A stretch of DNA of 64,000 nt. It comes from Aplectana chamaeleonis (Eukaryota; Nematoda; Chromadorea; Rhabditida; Cosmocercidae). A program made the position numbers and the translations under genes. The first letter of the stretch is position 1; every line of letters begins with the position of its first letter. The DNA lies in NCBI GenBank assembly GCA_029168955.1, contig JAPDOI010000376.1, positions 457,001 to 521,000 on the forward strand, in the 5' to 3' direction. The notes under the pieces were generated by a model. The model was not told the DNA's origin. It worked only from the letters and a program-made list of their open reading frames with translations, and did no database searches. Below, in pieces: positions 43,816 to 54,823 of this stretch.

Positions 43816-45248
43816 AAAGGTTGGGCTCCGCGGAAAAAGTTAAAGATTTGGCTCTGCTAAAAATGTTGCGAAGTTCCTCTAGTTGGATTTGGCATTGAAC
43901 AAAAACTTTTAAATGCTGTGAAATTGATGTAAATGGATTTGGCAGTCAACAAAGATATGAAATGTGGTGCAATTCCTCTTGTTAAAAGGTTGGGCTCCGT
44001 GGAAAAGGTTAAAGATTTGGCTTTGCTAACAATGTGGTGCAAACCCTCTTGTTAGATTTGGCGATCAACTAAATCTTTCAAATGTTGTGAAATTGTTGAA
44101 ATAGATTTGGCGTTGAACAGTCTTAAAATGTTGTGAAATTCCTCTTGCTAGATTTGGCGATTAACGAAGTCTTCAAAATGTTGCGAAATTATTGCAAATC
44201 GATTCGGCAGGCGCACTATCAATAATCAAAGTCAAATCACACGCCCCAAAGGATTCCGCATTGGGTTTAATTCTGAACAAGCCAAAGAGCGATAAATCTA
44301 GCAAAACATAAGAAAACGCCGCTATGTCTCTAGCAATAAGTTGCATCGAGGCAGACTGGAGACAATCCAGAGTCTCATTTTTGTATTGAATTGCGATTTT
44401 TCACGCGCTCACGAGCGAAAAAAATAGATTAGTAGCGGAACCGTCGGAGAGGCTCCTGTCCGCTCCGACGGCTTTAGTATGTAATTGTCGTTGGTTTGAC
44501 CCTGATCAGAGGACGCGCCAATCCTCCTGGCGTGTGATTTGACTTTGATTAGGCGCTATTCATACTACACAACGCCAGCGCGGCACGCGCGTGCCGCGCT
44601 GGCGTGGCGCTTGAGTATGAATACTTTCTACGCGCGTGACGCACGTGCCGTTCTTGCGGAGACTATGAATACTCCAGCGGCGACGCCATGGCGGAGCGGT
44701 GAAGCTGGAATGAATGAGACGATCGATAAATAATATCAGTGGATGAAAACGCCAAGGCGTTTCGGGTGGCAGTATGAATACTGCAGCGGCGACGCCATGG
44801 CGGAGCGGGCGGAGCTGACGCGCGTGCCGCGCTGGCGGGGCGTCAAGCCATTCATACACAAACGCCACGCCAGCGCGGCACGCGCGTGCCGCGCTGGCGT
44901 TGAGTAGTATGAATAGCGCCTTATTGATAGTGCGCCTGCCGAATCGATTTGCAATAATTTCGCAACATTTTGAAGACTTCGTTAATCGCCAAATCTAGCA
45001 AGAGGGATTGCACCACATTGTTAGCAAAGCCAAATCTTTACCCTTTTCCCCGGAGCCCAACCTTTTGGAGTCTAACAAGAGGAATTGCACCACATTTCAT
45101 ATCTTTGTTGACTGCCAAATCCATTTACATCAATTTCACAGCATTTAAAAGTTTTTGTTTAATGCCAAATCCAAGTAGAGGAATTTCGCAACATTTTTAG
45201 CAGAGCCAAATCTTTAACTTTTTCCGCGGAGCCCAACCTTTTGAAAAT
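43811..45248. mobile_element. Large foldback with internal tandem repeats, containing a nested MITE
   Basis: The left arm (43811-44246) and right arm (about 44528-45248, interrupted) are mirror images: TTTCAAAAGGTTGGGCTCCG against CGGAGCCCAACCTTTTGAAA. Each arm is built of degenerate units of about 48 bp, each opening with AGATTTGGC and closing with TTGTGAAATTCCTCTTG or a variant. The centre (44247-44527) holds a GTCGGAG/CTCCGAC hairpin. The right arm is split by the 369-bp MITE at 44552-44920. Confidence 0.85.
44552..44920. mobile_element. PIF/Harbinger-type MITE with TTA target duplication
   Basis: Termini are GGCGCTATTCATACTAC and GTAGTATGAATAGCGCC. TTA directly flanks both sides (44549-44551, 44921-44923). 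The host foldback's opposite arm gives the empty site (ATCAATAATCAAAG), confirming that TTA was duplicated. The inner palindromes CGCCAGCGCGGCAC and GTGCCGCGCTGGCG are repeated at both ends. TTA/TNA 3-bp duplications are typical of PIF/Harbinger elements. Open frames on both strands are mirror images. Confidence 0.9.
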
Positions 45249-46486
45249 TTCACAGCTTTTCCCAAGGGTTTCCCTTCTACGGCAATTTCTCCAGAACTAT
45301 TGCTTCACATAGCTGTTTTTTCTACTCCCAACGAGTTGAACGTCTGATCCTTCCCTTCTCAATCGCTCACCAACTCCTTTCCACTGATTCATCACTGACT
45401 GCACTCCTCATTGAAGATTAATACAGAATTAGCTTTATAGCAGAGCGTCAAACATAACCTTTGAAATCATTGTACGCTTCGAAATTTTTGCGTAAGTGAT
45501 TGTTTTCAGTTTCTAGTACCGGACGCTTTTTGAAAATAAGATGCGCCAATGCACATGCTTGAATGTCGGAATTTTTCGCGCTGAAGAATATTGAAAGATT
45601 TGGCAACTGTTCCTCTGGTAAAACGAACGTACAGTACCGAGCGTATTTTTTGCAAAGAAAGCGTTTTGCGGCGCTTTTTGCGCTCCAAAACCACCTCAAC
45701 GCCATAACTTGCTTCAAATTAGTCCAATTTAAATTCTGAAGTCAATTCTGGATTGCTTTCATTTAGTCCTATACGATAGTCTAACAAGATGATAGATTCA
45801 ACTCCAGAAGTTTATCGAAAATTGCATATTTGCATCTCTAGACCACTCACTATGAACTGATCAGAAGGTCTTGATAACAGAAATCTATCATGTTCTGACC
45901 TGTGGTCGATGATAATTTTAGAAGGAAATACACCTTTCCCAACAAAATACCGCGCTTAAAAGGGCGTTCTACACATACCATTACATTCGCCTCTCTAAGA
46001 GGAACATGAAAACTACCTGAAAAACTCATTTCGTCAGCTTTGAAGTGAGTTATGGCGAAGCGGCGCTTTGTGAGCGCAAAAAACGCCGCAAAACGCTTTT
46101 TTTGCAAAAAATTTGCTCGGTACTGTAGGACTGGCAATCGGCAACTGCAGCACACCCCCAGACACTCATCCAGACGGACGAAACTTTCAATCTCATCGGT
46201 CAACGCGAACAGTTCGATGGTTAATTCCCCTCACGGTAAGAAATCAGTGGCCAAACTGAATTCTTAGGGGTTATTCAAGGTCCTCCATCGATTGGATCCA
46301 CTTCCACAGTCATTTATAAATTTTTGCGAGGAATCAATGAATTCGATAATTCTAGAAAATCGAGAAGATTCTACGGCGATGATTTATGTTGATAGAGGAT
46401 TCTCAAAAACTCATAACAGTCAAATTGGACCACTGATTTTCTGCAATAAACTGGAATGCCATAATACTGCTAGCGTAGACCGAAGA
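45249..46486. repeat. Non-coding, with one inverted-repeat pair
   Basis: GCAAAGAAAGCGTTTTGCGG (about 45650) and its mirror CCGCAAAACGCTTTTTTTGC (about 46086) lie in arms of about 105 bp at 45620-45720 and 46030-46135. A shorter relative with TTGCTCGGTACGATCGG is at 35890-35945. No host gene was recognised. Confidence 0.5.
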
Positions 46487-46495
46487 GATTCAGAG

Positions 46496-46661
46496 GGGTG
46501 GTCGTTTTGTGGCGCCAAACAGTGATAAGATTAGGCTTATCAGAGGGAAAGACTAAGCAGCGCTATTGGTTACCGACGTGGCGTCGACCAATAGCAGTGC
46601 CTAGCCCCTCCCTCCGATCCGCCCACTCTCCTCATTCTTTAGCGCCACAAGACGACCACCC
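46496..46661. mobile_element. MITE with 9-bp target duplication (Mutator-like)
   Basis: The 166-bp element has termini GGGTGGTCGTTTTGTGGCG and CGCCACAAGACGACCACCC. The 9-bp direct repeat GATTCAGAG is present on both sides (46487-46495, 46662-46670), identical. A 9-bp duplication suggests a Mutator-like transposase acting in trans. A perfect duplication suggests a recent insertion. Confidence 0.9.
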
Positions 46662-46854
46662 GATTCAGAGGTTTGTTCCCATCGGGTGCCTGATGGTGCG
46701 CGTCTGGCCGCAATCCTTCTCTCCGCTCCTTATCATAGCACGCTCATCGCCATAAAGCATCACATGGTACGCTCACCATTCCTCTAGTTTTCCTGTGGCC
46801 GATCACCACCTGAAGCAAAAATGCACGTCTTTTCATTTTTGTCTTTCAAAAAAA

Positions 46855-47060
46855 AGTGGCGTGGCGGTGGCGGAAAACGCTAATAGGGAGTCGGTCGACA
46901 GGTCATATTTCATTCAACGCGCGTGGTTATTCGGGATCAAAATTTACTCACCTACCTGACAATCTACGGCAGTTTCAAGGGTGTTGCGCTTATTTTTTCT
47001 GAAATCAGTGTGAAGGGGTGATCTCTCTGGCGGCTAGCGCGCGGCGCACCATAATTTCTC
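46855..47060. repeat. Dispersed repeat (GGCGGTGGCGGA...), copy 1
   Basis: AGTGGCGTGGCGGTGGCGGA, TACGGCAGTTTCAA, TGCGCTTATTTTTTCTG and GGGGTGATCTCTCTGGCGG match 49165-49350 in order. The end near GCGCGCGGCGCACCAT corresponds to the terminal hairpin of the other copy. Confidence 0.6.
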
Positions 47061-47600
47061 CACTTTCTTATTATCCTAGACGATGAGCTTTTTTGATCCC
47101 ATGGATAAATATTGTAGAACTCATGAATAACCGAGTAATCGATCACAGGGCCATCAAACGCTTACACAATGAATCCAGATAGGCTAGACAGAGGCACTTT
47201 AGGAGACTGTGCTTGAAAAAAAAGCTTTGCACGGCTAACGCGAGATGGTTTTCTACAAATCGCATTGGCTAGCTTTTTTGTAGTTGAACTTGATTTTCGA
47301 AAATAAAGGTTTTCAAAACGTAACACATACTATTCCTCTCCGAACACAAAATTGGTCCTCAATTGCAGGAAAAAATATCAAGAAAAACATGCTGGGATCT
47401 TCTGGACCCAGCACAACTCGAGCATGATCAAGCACGCCTGTGTAACTTCTCAGCGGGGTCGAGAGATCGAGAGATTCGCAGCCAGAAAATAACAATAAAT
47501 TTTCTTTGTTTTGGGCACAATTGAGTGGTTCGGTCTTTCTCGGTTTTCAATCGCGTAAGTTTTTTTGAAGGATTTTCCTGTAATTCACCCAGATTTCACC
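47061..47600. other. No recognisable feature
   Basis: No coding exon or repeat was identified. Confidence 0.4.
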
Positions 47601-47945
47601 GCGTACCTCCCGCCTGGGCTGCCTCTTCCGGAGCCGAAGCGGCAGATTACCGGCCGATTCGTGTTTGAATCGAGGCATTGCCTCGATCCCATTGCCTCAA
47701 CCAGGCGAAAATGCGGCGATTCCGGGATCCTGTCGCAAATTTGCCGTGGTTTTTGCCACTGCATACCAAGATGCTACTCTGAGAGAATTTGGCGCGACAG
47801 TGCCGGGAAAGTACCGCAGCGGCTCCATGATCAGACGATTCTGTTGCCGTGTCTTGAGCCTCGACGGCGCCGCGATAGTACCGCAGCGGCTCCAAGTTAG
47901 AACCGCGCCGGCTCCGCGAGGATGCAGCACCGAACCCGCGTGGAG
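47601..47945. repeat. GC-rich degenerate repeat (GCGGCTC family), copy 3
   Basis: GTACCGCAGCGGCTCCA occurs twice (about 47811 and 47878), with related words between. Same style as 48140-48300 and 50695-50955. Confidence 0.5.
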
Positions 47946-47985
47946 CACGATTTACTGTCCTGTGTGGTGAAACAAAATTGTCGCC

Positions 47986-48099
47986 GATTCAATTACCCAA
48001 GTTTGAGGTACATTCCGTATCTCCTTGGGCGCAAAAACGGCGGTAACCTCTGTCCTTATCAGACAGAGAACGTAACTACCGCAAGTGCGTATTTTTTTT
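47986..48099 (+). ncRNA. SL1-like structured RNA candidate
   Basis: The first 22 bases match the nematode SL1 spliced leader at 20 positions (differences at positions 2 and 5) and end ...CCCAAGTTTGAG followed by GT (48008-48009), the expected 5' splice site. The splice site lies in a hairpin, as in known SL RNAs: CCCAAG (47996-48001) pairs with CTTGGG (48024-48029), and GAGGTAC (48005-48011) pairs with GTATCTC (48017-48023), loop ATTCC. A second nested structure follows: CGCA/TGCG (48030, 48086), GCGGTA/TACCGC (48040, 48077) and CTCTGTC/GACAGAG (48048, 48062). A run of eight T follows at 48092. A classic Sm site between stems is missing, so it may be a diverged or dead SL RNA gene, or a retroelement leader carrying SL1. 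Confidence 0.45.
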
Positions 48100-48139
48100 C
48101 TTAGGCCCCCCGGTTGTTTTACATTTTTTTAAATAACAT

Positions 48140-48305
48140 ATGAAATACTCTCGCGGAGCCGCGGCGGCACTATCACAGAGCCGAAGCGGCACTGCCGCGT
48201 TGTCGCTACGGCTCCGTGGCAGTGCCGCCGCGGCTCCGAGATAGTGCCGCTTCGGTGCCTGTAGGCTCCGAAGCGGCACTATCGCGGACCCGCAGCGGCA
48301 ACTTC
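48140..48305. repeat. GC-rich degenerate repeat (GGAGCCG family), copy 4
   Basis: GCCGCGGCGGCACTATC, GCCGAAGCGGCACTGCCGC and TCCGAGATAGTGCCGCTTCG form overlapping inverted and direct repeats. Confidence 0.55.
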
Positions 48306-49149
48306 TCTCAGAGTAATCATCGATAAATTCGCCTAATTTTTTCCGCTCGCCTCATTCTCGCGCTAAAATCTCGGTAAAAGCCCGGCTCCCGGTAAAATTT
48401 AGGTAAATCGTTCTCGAGAATGCGTAAAAGAAACTTGAGGAGATGTTGCGGAAATGAACGATTTTATGAGGCTTTTACGCCTTTGTGTAAAACTCAAATT
48501 GCTAAATGGAAGGTTCAACGAGTTCTTAAATCAACTGAAAAAGTCGCTCTTTCAAAAAACATGTCTTTCGTTTGAAAAAAAAGTGGTTTCCACTTCTTTA
48601 CGAAGTCGATCATTCAATAAAAATTCAATTTTCTCACCCCGCATTCGAGACAAAAATATCAGCCTGAGTGATCCCTTCTTTATTAAGAGCATCGCTAAAA
48701 CACTGTAGTGCGAGTTGGCAATGCCATGGAGAAAGTACAATACAGAAAACGTTTTCAATCCTCGAAGTTGAGACAAACCTTCCAAAAATTTTCTTTCTCG
48801 CACTACAAAATTCCTACAGGGATTATCGGCAACAAAAATCAGGAAGAGAACATACGTCGAATCAATGAGAAGGGTTAAGGGCAGAAAAAAAAAGAAAACA
48901 GAGCAAAGAACAAGAAAAAAAGAAACTTGAAATATTCTGCATATGTGCAAGCGTTTCATAGTGTTTGGCCCGTGCTTACACACACTACACTCCGGTCACG
49001 CGCGTGATCATCACCGCTCCCGTGCAATATAGGGAAAATCGATAAAATCAATCGATAATGAGCTTAGAAGTAAAAGTGTTTAGTTCCTACAATTATATTT
49101 GGCATTCCCGTGGCAAAATACCCTTAGAAACCGATTTTCAGGCCATTTG
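48306..49149. other. No recognisable gene
   Basis: AT-rich. The 143-codon minus frame 48983-48552 is phenylalanine/lysine-rich low-complexity and shows no family. Confidence 0.4.
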
Positions 49150-49410
49150 GTCCACGTCTTCCAAAAAAATGAAAGTGGCAGGGCGGTGGCGGAGAACCCA
49201 AAAAAGTTGTTGGTTCGGAAGTCATATCTTTTCAAAGCGGGGGTCATTCTGGATAAAAACTTGCTTACTTACGTGACTTCTTACGGCGGTTTCAATGGTA
49301 TACTGCTTATTTCTCTAGCTACAGTGTAAATGGGTGATCTCTATTCGCGGGTTGCGCGCGGTAAGGAATCAAAGCCAAATCTAGGTGCGCGCTTCGCGCG
49401 CACCACAATT
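49150..49410 (+). repeat. Dispersed repeat, copy 2, with terminal hairpin
   Basis: Shares the order of blocks with 46855-47060. It ends GAATCAAAGCCAAATCTAGG then TGCGCGC/GCGCGCA hairpin then CCACAATTTT. The last 60 bases are the same terminus as the composite repeats at 15.69 and 37.89 kb. Confidence 0.65.
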
Positions 49411-49940
49411 TTGGAAGATCGTCGATTTACTGAGAGAAATTTAGTAGAGGCTCTACACATCTCATTAGGCAGTGTGAGCAGAGATGTGCGGCAATTGCCG
49501 TTTGTCGTTTGCAGAAATTTTTGTTATTTTTCCAGCAAAAATCGGCAAAACACATAGTGAGGAATCGTTGAATATGCTCGCAGCTATGTGGGCACTAGGG
49601 GTAATCCGATTATCCGTTGTTCGCTCAACCGCTATCCGGGGTTTTGAGTTATCTGGGGTGGTAGTGAATCTTTTGAAAATGCGAGTTAATTCGCAGTAAG
49701 TTCGCGGTAAACTGCAGCTAAACGCGAGCTTTTTATTTGAAGATTTCCAGGGTAGGGACCGAACATTGCTGAAACTACGCACTCGCATGCCACGTTATGA
49801 GACACTAGATACGCATAGTGTAAAAAAGTCCCCAACAAATGCTTCATTCTCTTTTCTGGAAAAAATACTGATTTAGAATTTTTTTTGAAGATTTATTACG
49901 AACTTTTTTCAGCTTTTCTGCGGTTAGTTCGCGCCAAACT
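49411..49940. other. No recognisable gene
   Basis: Overlapping frames on both strands (49465-49788 minus, 49484-49699 plus) show no family or splice structure. Confidence 0.4.
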
Positions 49941-49945
49941 TCAAC

Positions 49946-50441
49946 TTAAAGGCACAGTACACCCTAAGATATAAATTTTGAGATTTTTGTGTAATTGTGT
50001 GGAAGACCCCTCCTATCTAACACGTGCCAAGTGCGAGATCTCAAATCATCCAAATAAGCGAGATATGTATAAGCGACCATCACGGGCCCGACCCCTCCAG
50101 CCACCACCACAGACCCGGTCCCCTTCCTGATTTTCGATCTCAATAGCGGGTAGATGGATGGATGATTTTCAACCGAGTCGTCGTTCTTCACTCCCTTTCC
50201 GACCAATCTCCTCATACTGTCTTGCTCTCGTGCCGCGACTGCGAATCAAGAGAAATACAGGCCTGAGACAACTCGTCCACCAAATTTTTGCCCTCAAAAT
50301 ACAGGCATTTTCAAGGAGCCATATCTCCGTTCAAAGGGAGTCTTGGACGATTTCAGGATAAACATTGTTATCAGAGTGCGACCCTCTCCAAGATAAGGAT
50401 AAAACCTAGTAAATAATTTTCTGGGTGTCCTGTGCCTTTAA
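49946..50441. mobile_element. TTAA-flanked MITE (GGCACAGTACACC termini)
   Basis: The 496-bp element has TTAA at 49946-49949 and 50438-50441. Termini are AGGCACAGTACACCC and GGGTGTCCTGTGCCT. Part of a relative is at 56821-57020. Confidence 0.85.
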
Positions 50442-50590
50442 CGCGAGCTGACAGAGAAATTGGTACTAGTGTGTGAATGAGGAGAAAGATGGATAGTTTT
50501 CGAAAAAGCCCACCGGAGAACTTTTTAGAAAGCTATCCATCTTTTTCTTCATTCGGAATCTATTTCCATTTTCTCTGTCAGCCCGCGTTA
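50440..50590. mobile_element. Small MITE (ACGCGAGCTGACAGAGAAA termini)
   Basis: ACGCGAGCTGACAGAGAAA on the left is mirrored by TTTCTCTGTCAGCCCGCGT on the right, and GAAAGATGGATAG is mirrored by CTATCCATCTTT. It is about 150 bp and abuts the preceding TTAA MITE. Confidence 0.75.
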
Positions 50591-50694
50591 TGTTGCAGTT
50601 TTTCGCGAACTTAACGCGAGATCACCACACAGTTGTATTATGACTCATTTCATTTGAGTTACTCGCAGTTGGTCCTAGTTTTGTCAGAGCGCGG

Positions 50695-50955
50695 CTACCG
50701 ATCGCGGAGCCGTAGCTGCACAACCGCGGAGCCGCAGCGACACTACCGTGGAGCCGCAGCAGCATTACAGCGGAGCCGCTGCGGCCCCACTGCGGAGCCG
50801 TAGCTGCACAACTGCCGAGCCGCAGCGACACTACCGCAGACCGCAGCGGTACTACCGCGGAGCCGCATCGGCACTATCGCGGGCCGCTACGACATTGTCG
50901 CTGCGACTCCGCGATAGTGCCGCTTTGGTGCCTGTAGCAGCCGGAGCGGCAGCGG
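50695..50955. repeat. GC-rich degenerate repeat (GCGGAGCCGCAG family), copy 5
   Basis: Units of 22-26 bp such as CCGCGGAGCCGCAGCGACAC and TACCGCGGAGCCGCATCGGC recur about ten times, with an inverted part at the right end (GCGACTCCGCGATAGTGCCG). Confidence 0.7.
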
Positions 50956-52931
50956 CGATTTCTTTGAATTCTATGAGACCCCTCTGCGTGATTTTATATG
51001 AGTTACTCAGGAATTTCTGACAAGGTTAACGACTCCAAACATGTTACCTGTGACATTTCTTTCACAAGTTTAAGTTACGTGTAACTTTCAACATTGCACG
51101 TATGTTGCGCGGCATGAGTTGACTAACATGTGACATCAAATACTCGCGTGTAACTTAAACTTAATATTTTACAGTACATGTAACTTACTTAGCCTGTCGA
51201 AAGTTGCATGTAATCAGACTAATGACGGGTGTGTTACATGAGAGTTTGCGTGTAAAATGTTTATTGTAGGATTCGAATGTGACGCGTTAGCCCGTCAAAT
51301 AGTCGGCGAAATTTAGATTTGCGGGTTCATCCTTTACTTGAACCCTGTGTGCCCCACACAACAAGAGCGCTAGTTTTCGAATGAGTGAGTACTGTTCTTC
51401 TCGAAGCGGTTGTCCGAATGTGGCTTACAGAGCTTGACCATTCGGATCCCGGCAATGTGCCTTCGGCGGGTGACGGTAGTAGTCGTGGCGGGACCTCCTA
51501 CAGCTCGACTGCGACGCGTGTTCGGCCAACGCAGTTTCAGAGTCATTCAACGACTATTTGACCGGCTTTTCCTCGGGATTTCTTATCTGAATAACGAGTA
51601 GTGTTGTTTTACCGCCCTTAAATGGGATTAGCAGGCAACTTTTTCGCTCGGATTTGCCAGAGGTTCTTGAACGTGGTTCTTATGAAGTATACGCTCAGTA
51701 ATCAACCTTTAACATCACTTATATGAGGCGTGAAGAAAATCATAGCATAGTCAGATTTCAAAAACTAATCAATACAATGCCAGTTTGCATTTCAAAAATC
51801 ATAAACACCCGAAATTCCTGACATCATGCCTTCATTTCATCCACTTTAGGGTTACTAAGGGAACTTAAGGAGCCCTAAATCTCAATTACGCCTTAAAGAA
51901 AATCTTAAACGAGTGATCCCCTCGACTATGATGATGCTTTTAAATTTGCCGAATGGAGAAACAACCCCGATACCCTATCAGACTGAGTGAGTAGTCGGAA
52001 TTTCCTGAATAATCAATTCAATTTTCAAATTCTCCGAAAATAGATTCACAAATATTATGCAATTTCTCTTCCCCATGTATACGAATGTCTTGACGCGAAG
52101 TTGGTGGAATACTCGGAAAATCATATTTTTCTGTTTTACGATTAGACAGGATGTCCAAGAAACCAAACAATTCAATCTACCAATGCTAGCGTTCTTGATA
52201 AGGTGTCAAAAACCTTGTCTTCTATTGCGAACATTGGCCATCCATGTCCAGCAGGCTATGTCTTAATACGAACGCCGATCGATTGAAAGCGATGGGGTTG
52301 AGGGAATTCCTACCGTACACAGCTGCGGTGATCTTTCTAGAACCTGTCGCGTCGTCTGCGCACTCTTTCGCGGTCACACTCTCTGCCGCATTTCCGCTCT
52401 GCACTCTGCCTTCCGTGAGTGACATGGAGCACTTTGAACTCAACCACTCATTTGTTGAAAGACTGTTCCCGGTTATTCGATTCCCACAATTTCAAAAAGT
52501 AGCGTTTTTGCCAATGTCTTATGAACACTGTCTGCCTCAAAATTCTGATTGTCTTTGATGTTTTAATTACATCGAAGATTCTCAGGATTTTTGTAAACAC
52601 TTCATGGCAATGGAAAAAAGCGGTGGTGTGGTTCGTCATAATTGGCTCGGTTCCGAGTTTATCATTATTCAATAAGTTTTTATAACAATTCAAGTTCCCT
52701 CGGTTCATTTTTCAGGAGGACACTTTAAAGTAGATAACGCTGCCAGTGTTTAGCGCAGGGTTTCGGAGCTCACAGAGGTCTGACAAGGAAACTATTATCA
52801 GTCAGTCTGGCCATTTCGGATGAACCGTATTTCTCTGGAATCGTTTTTGACGTAGAATCCGAATGTGATCTTTACAGCTGCCTGAACTCGCTCTGCAAAA
52901 AAGTTATAGGAGTTTTTGCCAGATTTTAGTA
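50956..52931. other. 2 kb without recognisable gene
   Basis: 51040-51250 repeats words like CATGTAACTT / AAGTTACACG in both orientations, all variants of GTGTAACTT. Frames at 51410-51601, 52244-52558 plus and 52708-52448 minus are unidentified. Confidence 0.4.
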
Positions 52932-53206
52932 CTGTGCTTATCTGGGTCAAATTCCGGTCGGCAATTAAGTCTCGACACGCTTTGCTGCCGCACGCGCTCG
53001 AGTCGATCGAATTTCCAGCGCCAAAGCCGACTCGATGTGGTTTTTTTATACAGTTCTCTCCAATTTTTTAGTTCCCAGTTTCCAAAACCCACCTACAGTC
53101 CACAGATCGGCCGCTGCGGCGCTGGAAACTTCCGACTCGGGAGCGTGCGACCGCGAAGCGTGTCGAGACGCAATTGCGGACCGGAATTAGGCCCAGATAA
53201 GCACAG
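52932..53206. mobile_element. TA-flanked MITE (CTGTGCTTATCTGGG), copy 2
   Basis: The 275-bp copy of the intronic MITE at 16371-16649 has TA on both sides (52930-52931, 53207-53208). Termini and GTCTCGACACGCTTT blocks are conserved; the centre differs. Confidence 0.9.
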
Positions 53207-53904
53207 TACCTATTGTACCTTCCAAAACGCGCATTAGTCTTCGGAAAATTCAGAAACGGACCTCATAATTGTGTTCAGCGCCCAAAACAACCCCCCTGAG
53301 CAATTGGGTCGAGGCAGATTTTCCACACTTTGCCCAGACTGGTGGCGTTTCGGACTTGTACGGATTTTCTGTAAGGCGTTTATTTTTACCAATCACAAGG
53401 TCTAAAGCATTTATAAAAAATGTTCCAGGTTTAACTTTAAATCCTGATTTGTTCAAAGCTTCCCATCGTGGGAAAATTTACTTTTAATGTTCATTTGTCG
53501 ATTTTCGAAATAAATCGCGTGAAACTTTTCTATAGTGATTTTGGCGGCTGCGATGATCATAATCGGATTCTACGCCAAAAACTGTTCAAGAACAGTAAAT
53601 TTCATCCGGAGCGGCCAGGCTGCCTTGAAGTAGTTCCCTTGTGAGCCGTCCTGAAGTCCACTCTTTCACCTCCTGGGAAGCAAATTGAGGGTGCTTAGAA
53701 TTTTTGTGATTCGTATTATGCCGTATCGTGTCGTATCACTTCTATCGCATTTATTTCTTCTTTCATTCGCTGTTTTTGAATTATGCTAACAATCAACAAT
53801 AAAAACACGAAAAGACAAGTCAAATAATTCAACACAAGTCCATAAAGTATTAAAAGTAAAAGCAAGAACGCGAAATGCGCAATAACCTACAATTCTCTTC
53901 ATTT

Positions 53905-54172
53905 CACTGAAGGAGGATCATTGGAAAACGAGACCGAATCGCTTCTTGACGGCATCGGTGATGAACTACAACAAGGTGAACAAGAGGACTACATAGGTGA
54001 TTCCGACGAAGGGATATTGGAGGGAGTATTTGAGCGGAACGAACAAGGACCAGATGAGGAGATAATGGAGGAAATGTTAGATGAGGATAACCCATTCCAA
54101 GAGTTGAGCCTTATAAAACTACGGAAGGCTGCTATGGTTGTACGAAATTGCTGGACCGGGCATTCTGAGTAG
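53905..54172 (+). CDS. Acidic open frame, unknown
   Basis: An 80-90-codon frame rich in Glu, Asp and Gly (ESLLDGIGDELQQGEQEDYI, IMEEMLDEDNPFQELSLIKL) ends at TAG 54170-54172. Composition is protein-like and non-repetitive. No ATG or clear acceptor was found at its start. A further frame at 54297-54551 in the same region is also protein-like (LYIAAIAAMFKDVPYIPESA). They may be remnants of one disrupted gene or of a transposon ORF. No family was recognised. Confidence 0.3.
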
Positions 54173-54823
54173 CGCATCATTTGTAGCGTGTTTGGTGGAT
54201 ACCAATGGTTACAGACACGTGTACTAATAGTCGTTTATTACAACGAGTCTGATCAGTGAACAGACGAACTATCAATACATTGCAAATCCAACTTTTATGC
54301 GATATCGAGAGGCGGTCCCGTTACAAACATTATACATCGCTGCTATCGCAGCGATGTTCAAAGACGTGCCGTATATACCTGAAAGCGCGTACCGCAACTC
54401 TGGTTATCGGCTTATTACGACACTTGATAACCTACTCGATATACCGACGTATCAAAGGGTGAAAAATTGTGTGATGAGATACTTATCGTACGGTATATCG
54501 AGCAACACTATTTCTATGACTTTCTATAAAATTATTTACATACACCCGTAAGGTTGTGACTACAGTTCAAATACTATGTACGATTCAAACTGGAGATATT
54601 CTTCTGAAACGGCAGTTTATTCCTGGATCTCCTTGAATCGCAGTTGATCCAAGGTGCTTGTGATCGTACATGACTGCGTTGTCGATTATCCTCGTTTCGG
54701 ACGCTCAAGCGATTGCAGCTGTCGTCTTGTAGTCGGATATGTATCGGAGGTTCCCTCTCGCGTTGCGGCGTACTGCACTGTTCTCCAACTGGCGTGGTGC
54801 CGGCTTGAATGCCTTTTGCACGT

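Noticed and set aside
52448..52708. Minus frame with TTCAATAAGTTTTT nearby as a mariner 3' end
   Set aside because: The word resembles the mariner terminus at 43433, but it is short, and the frame lacks mariner C-terminal motifs.
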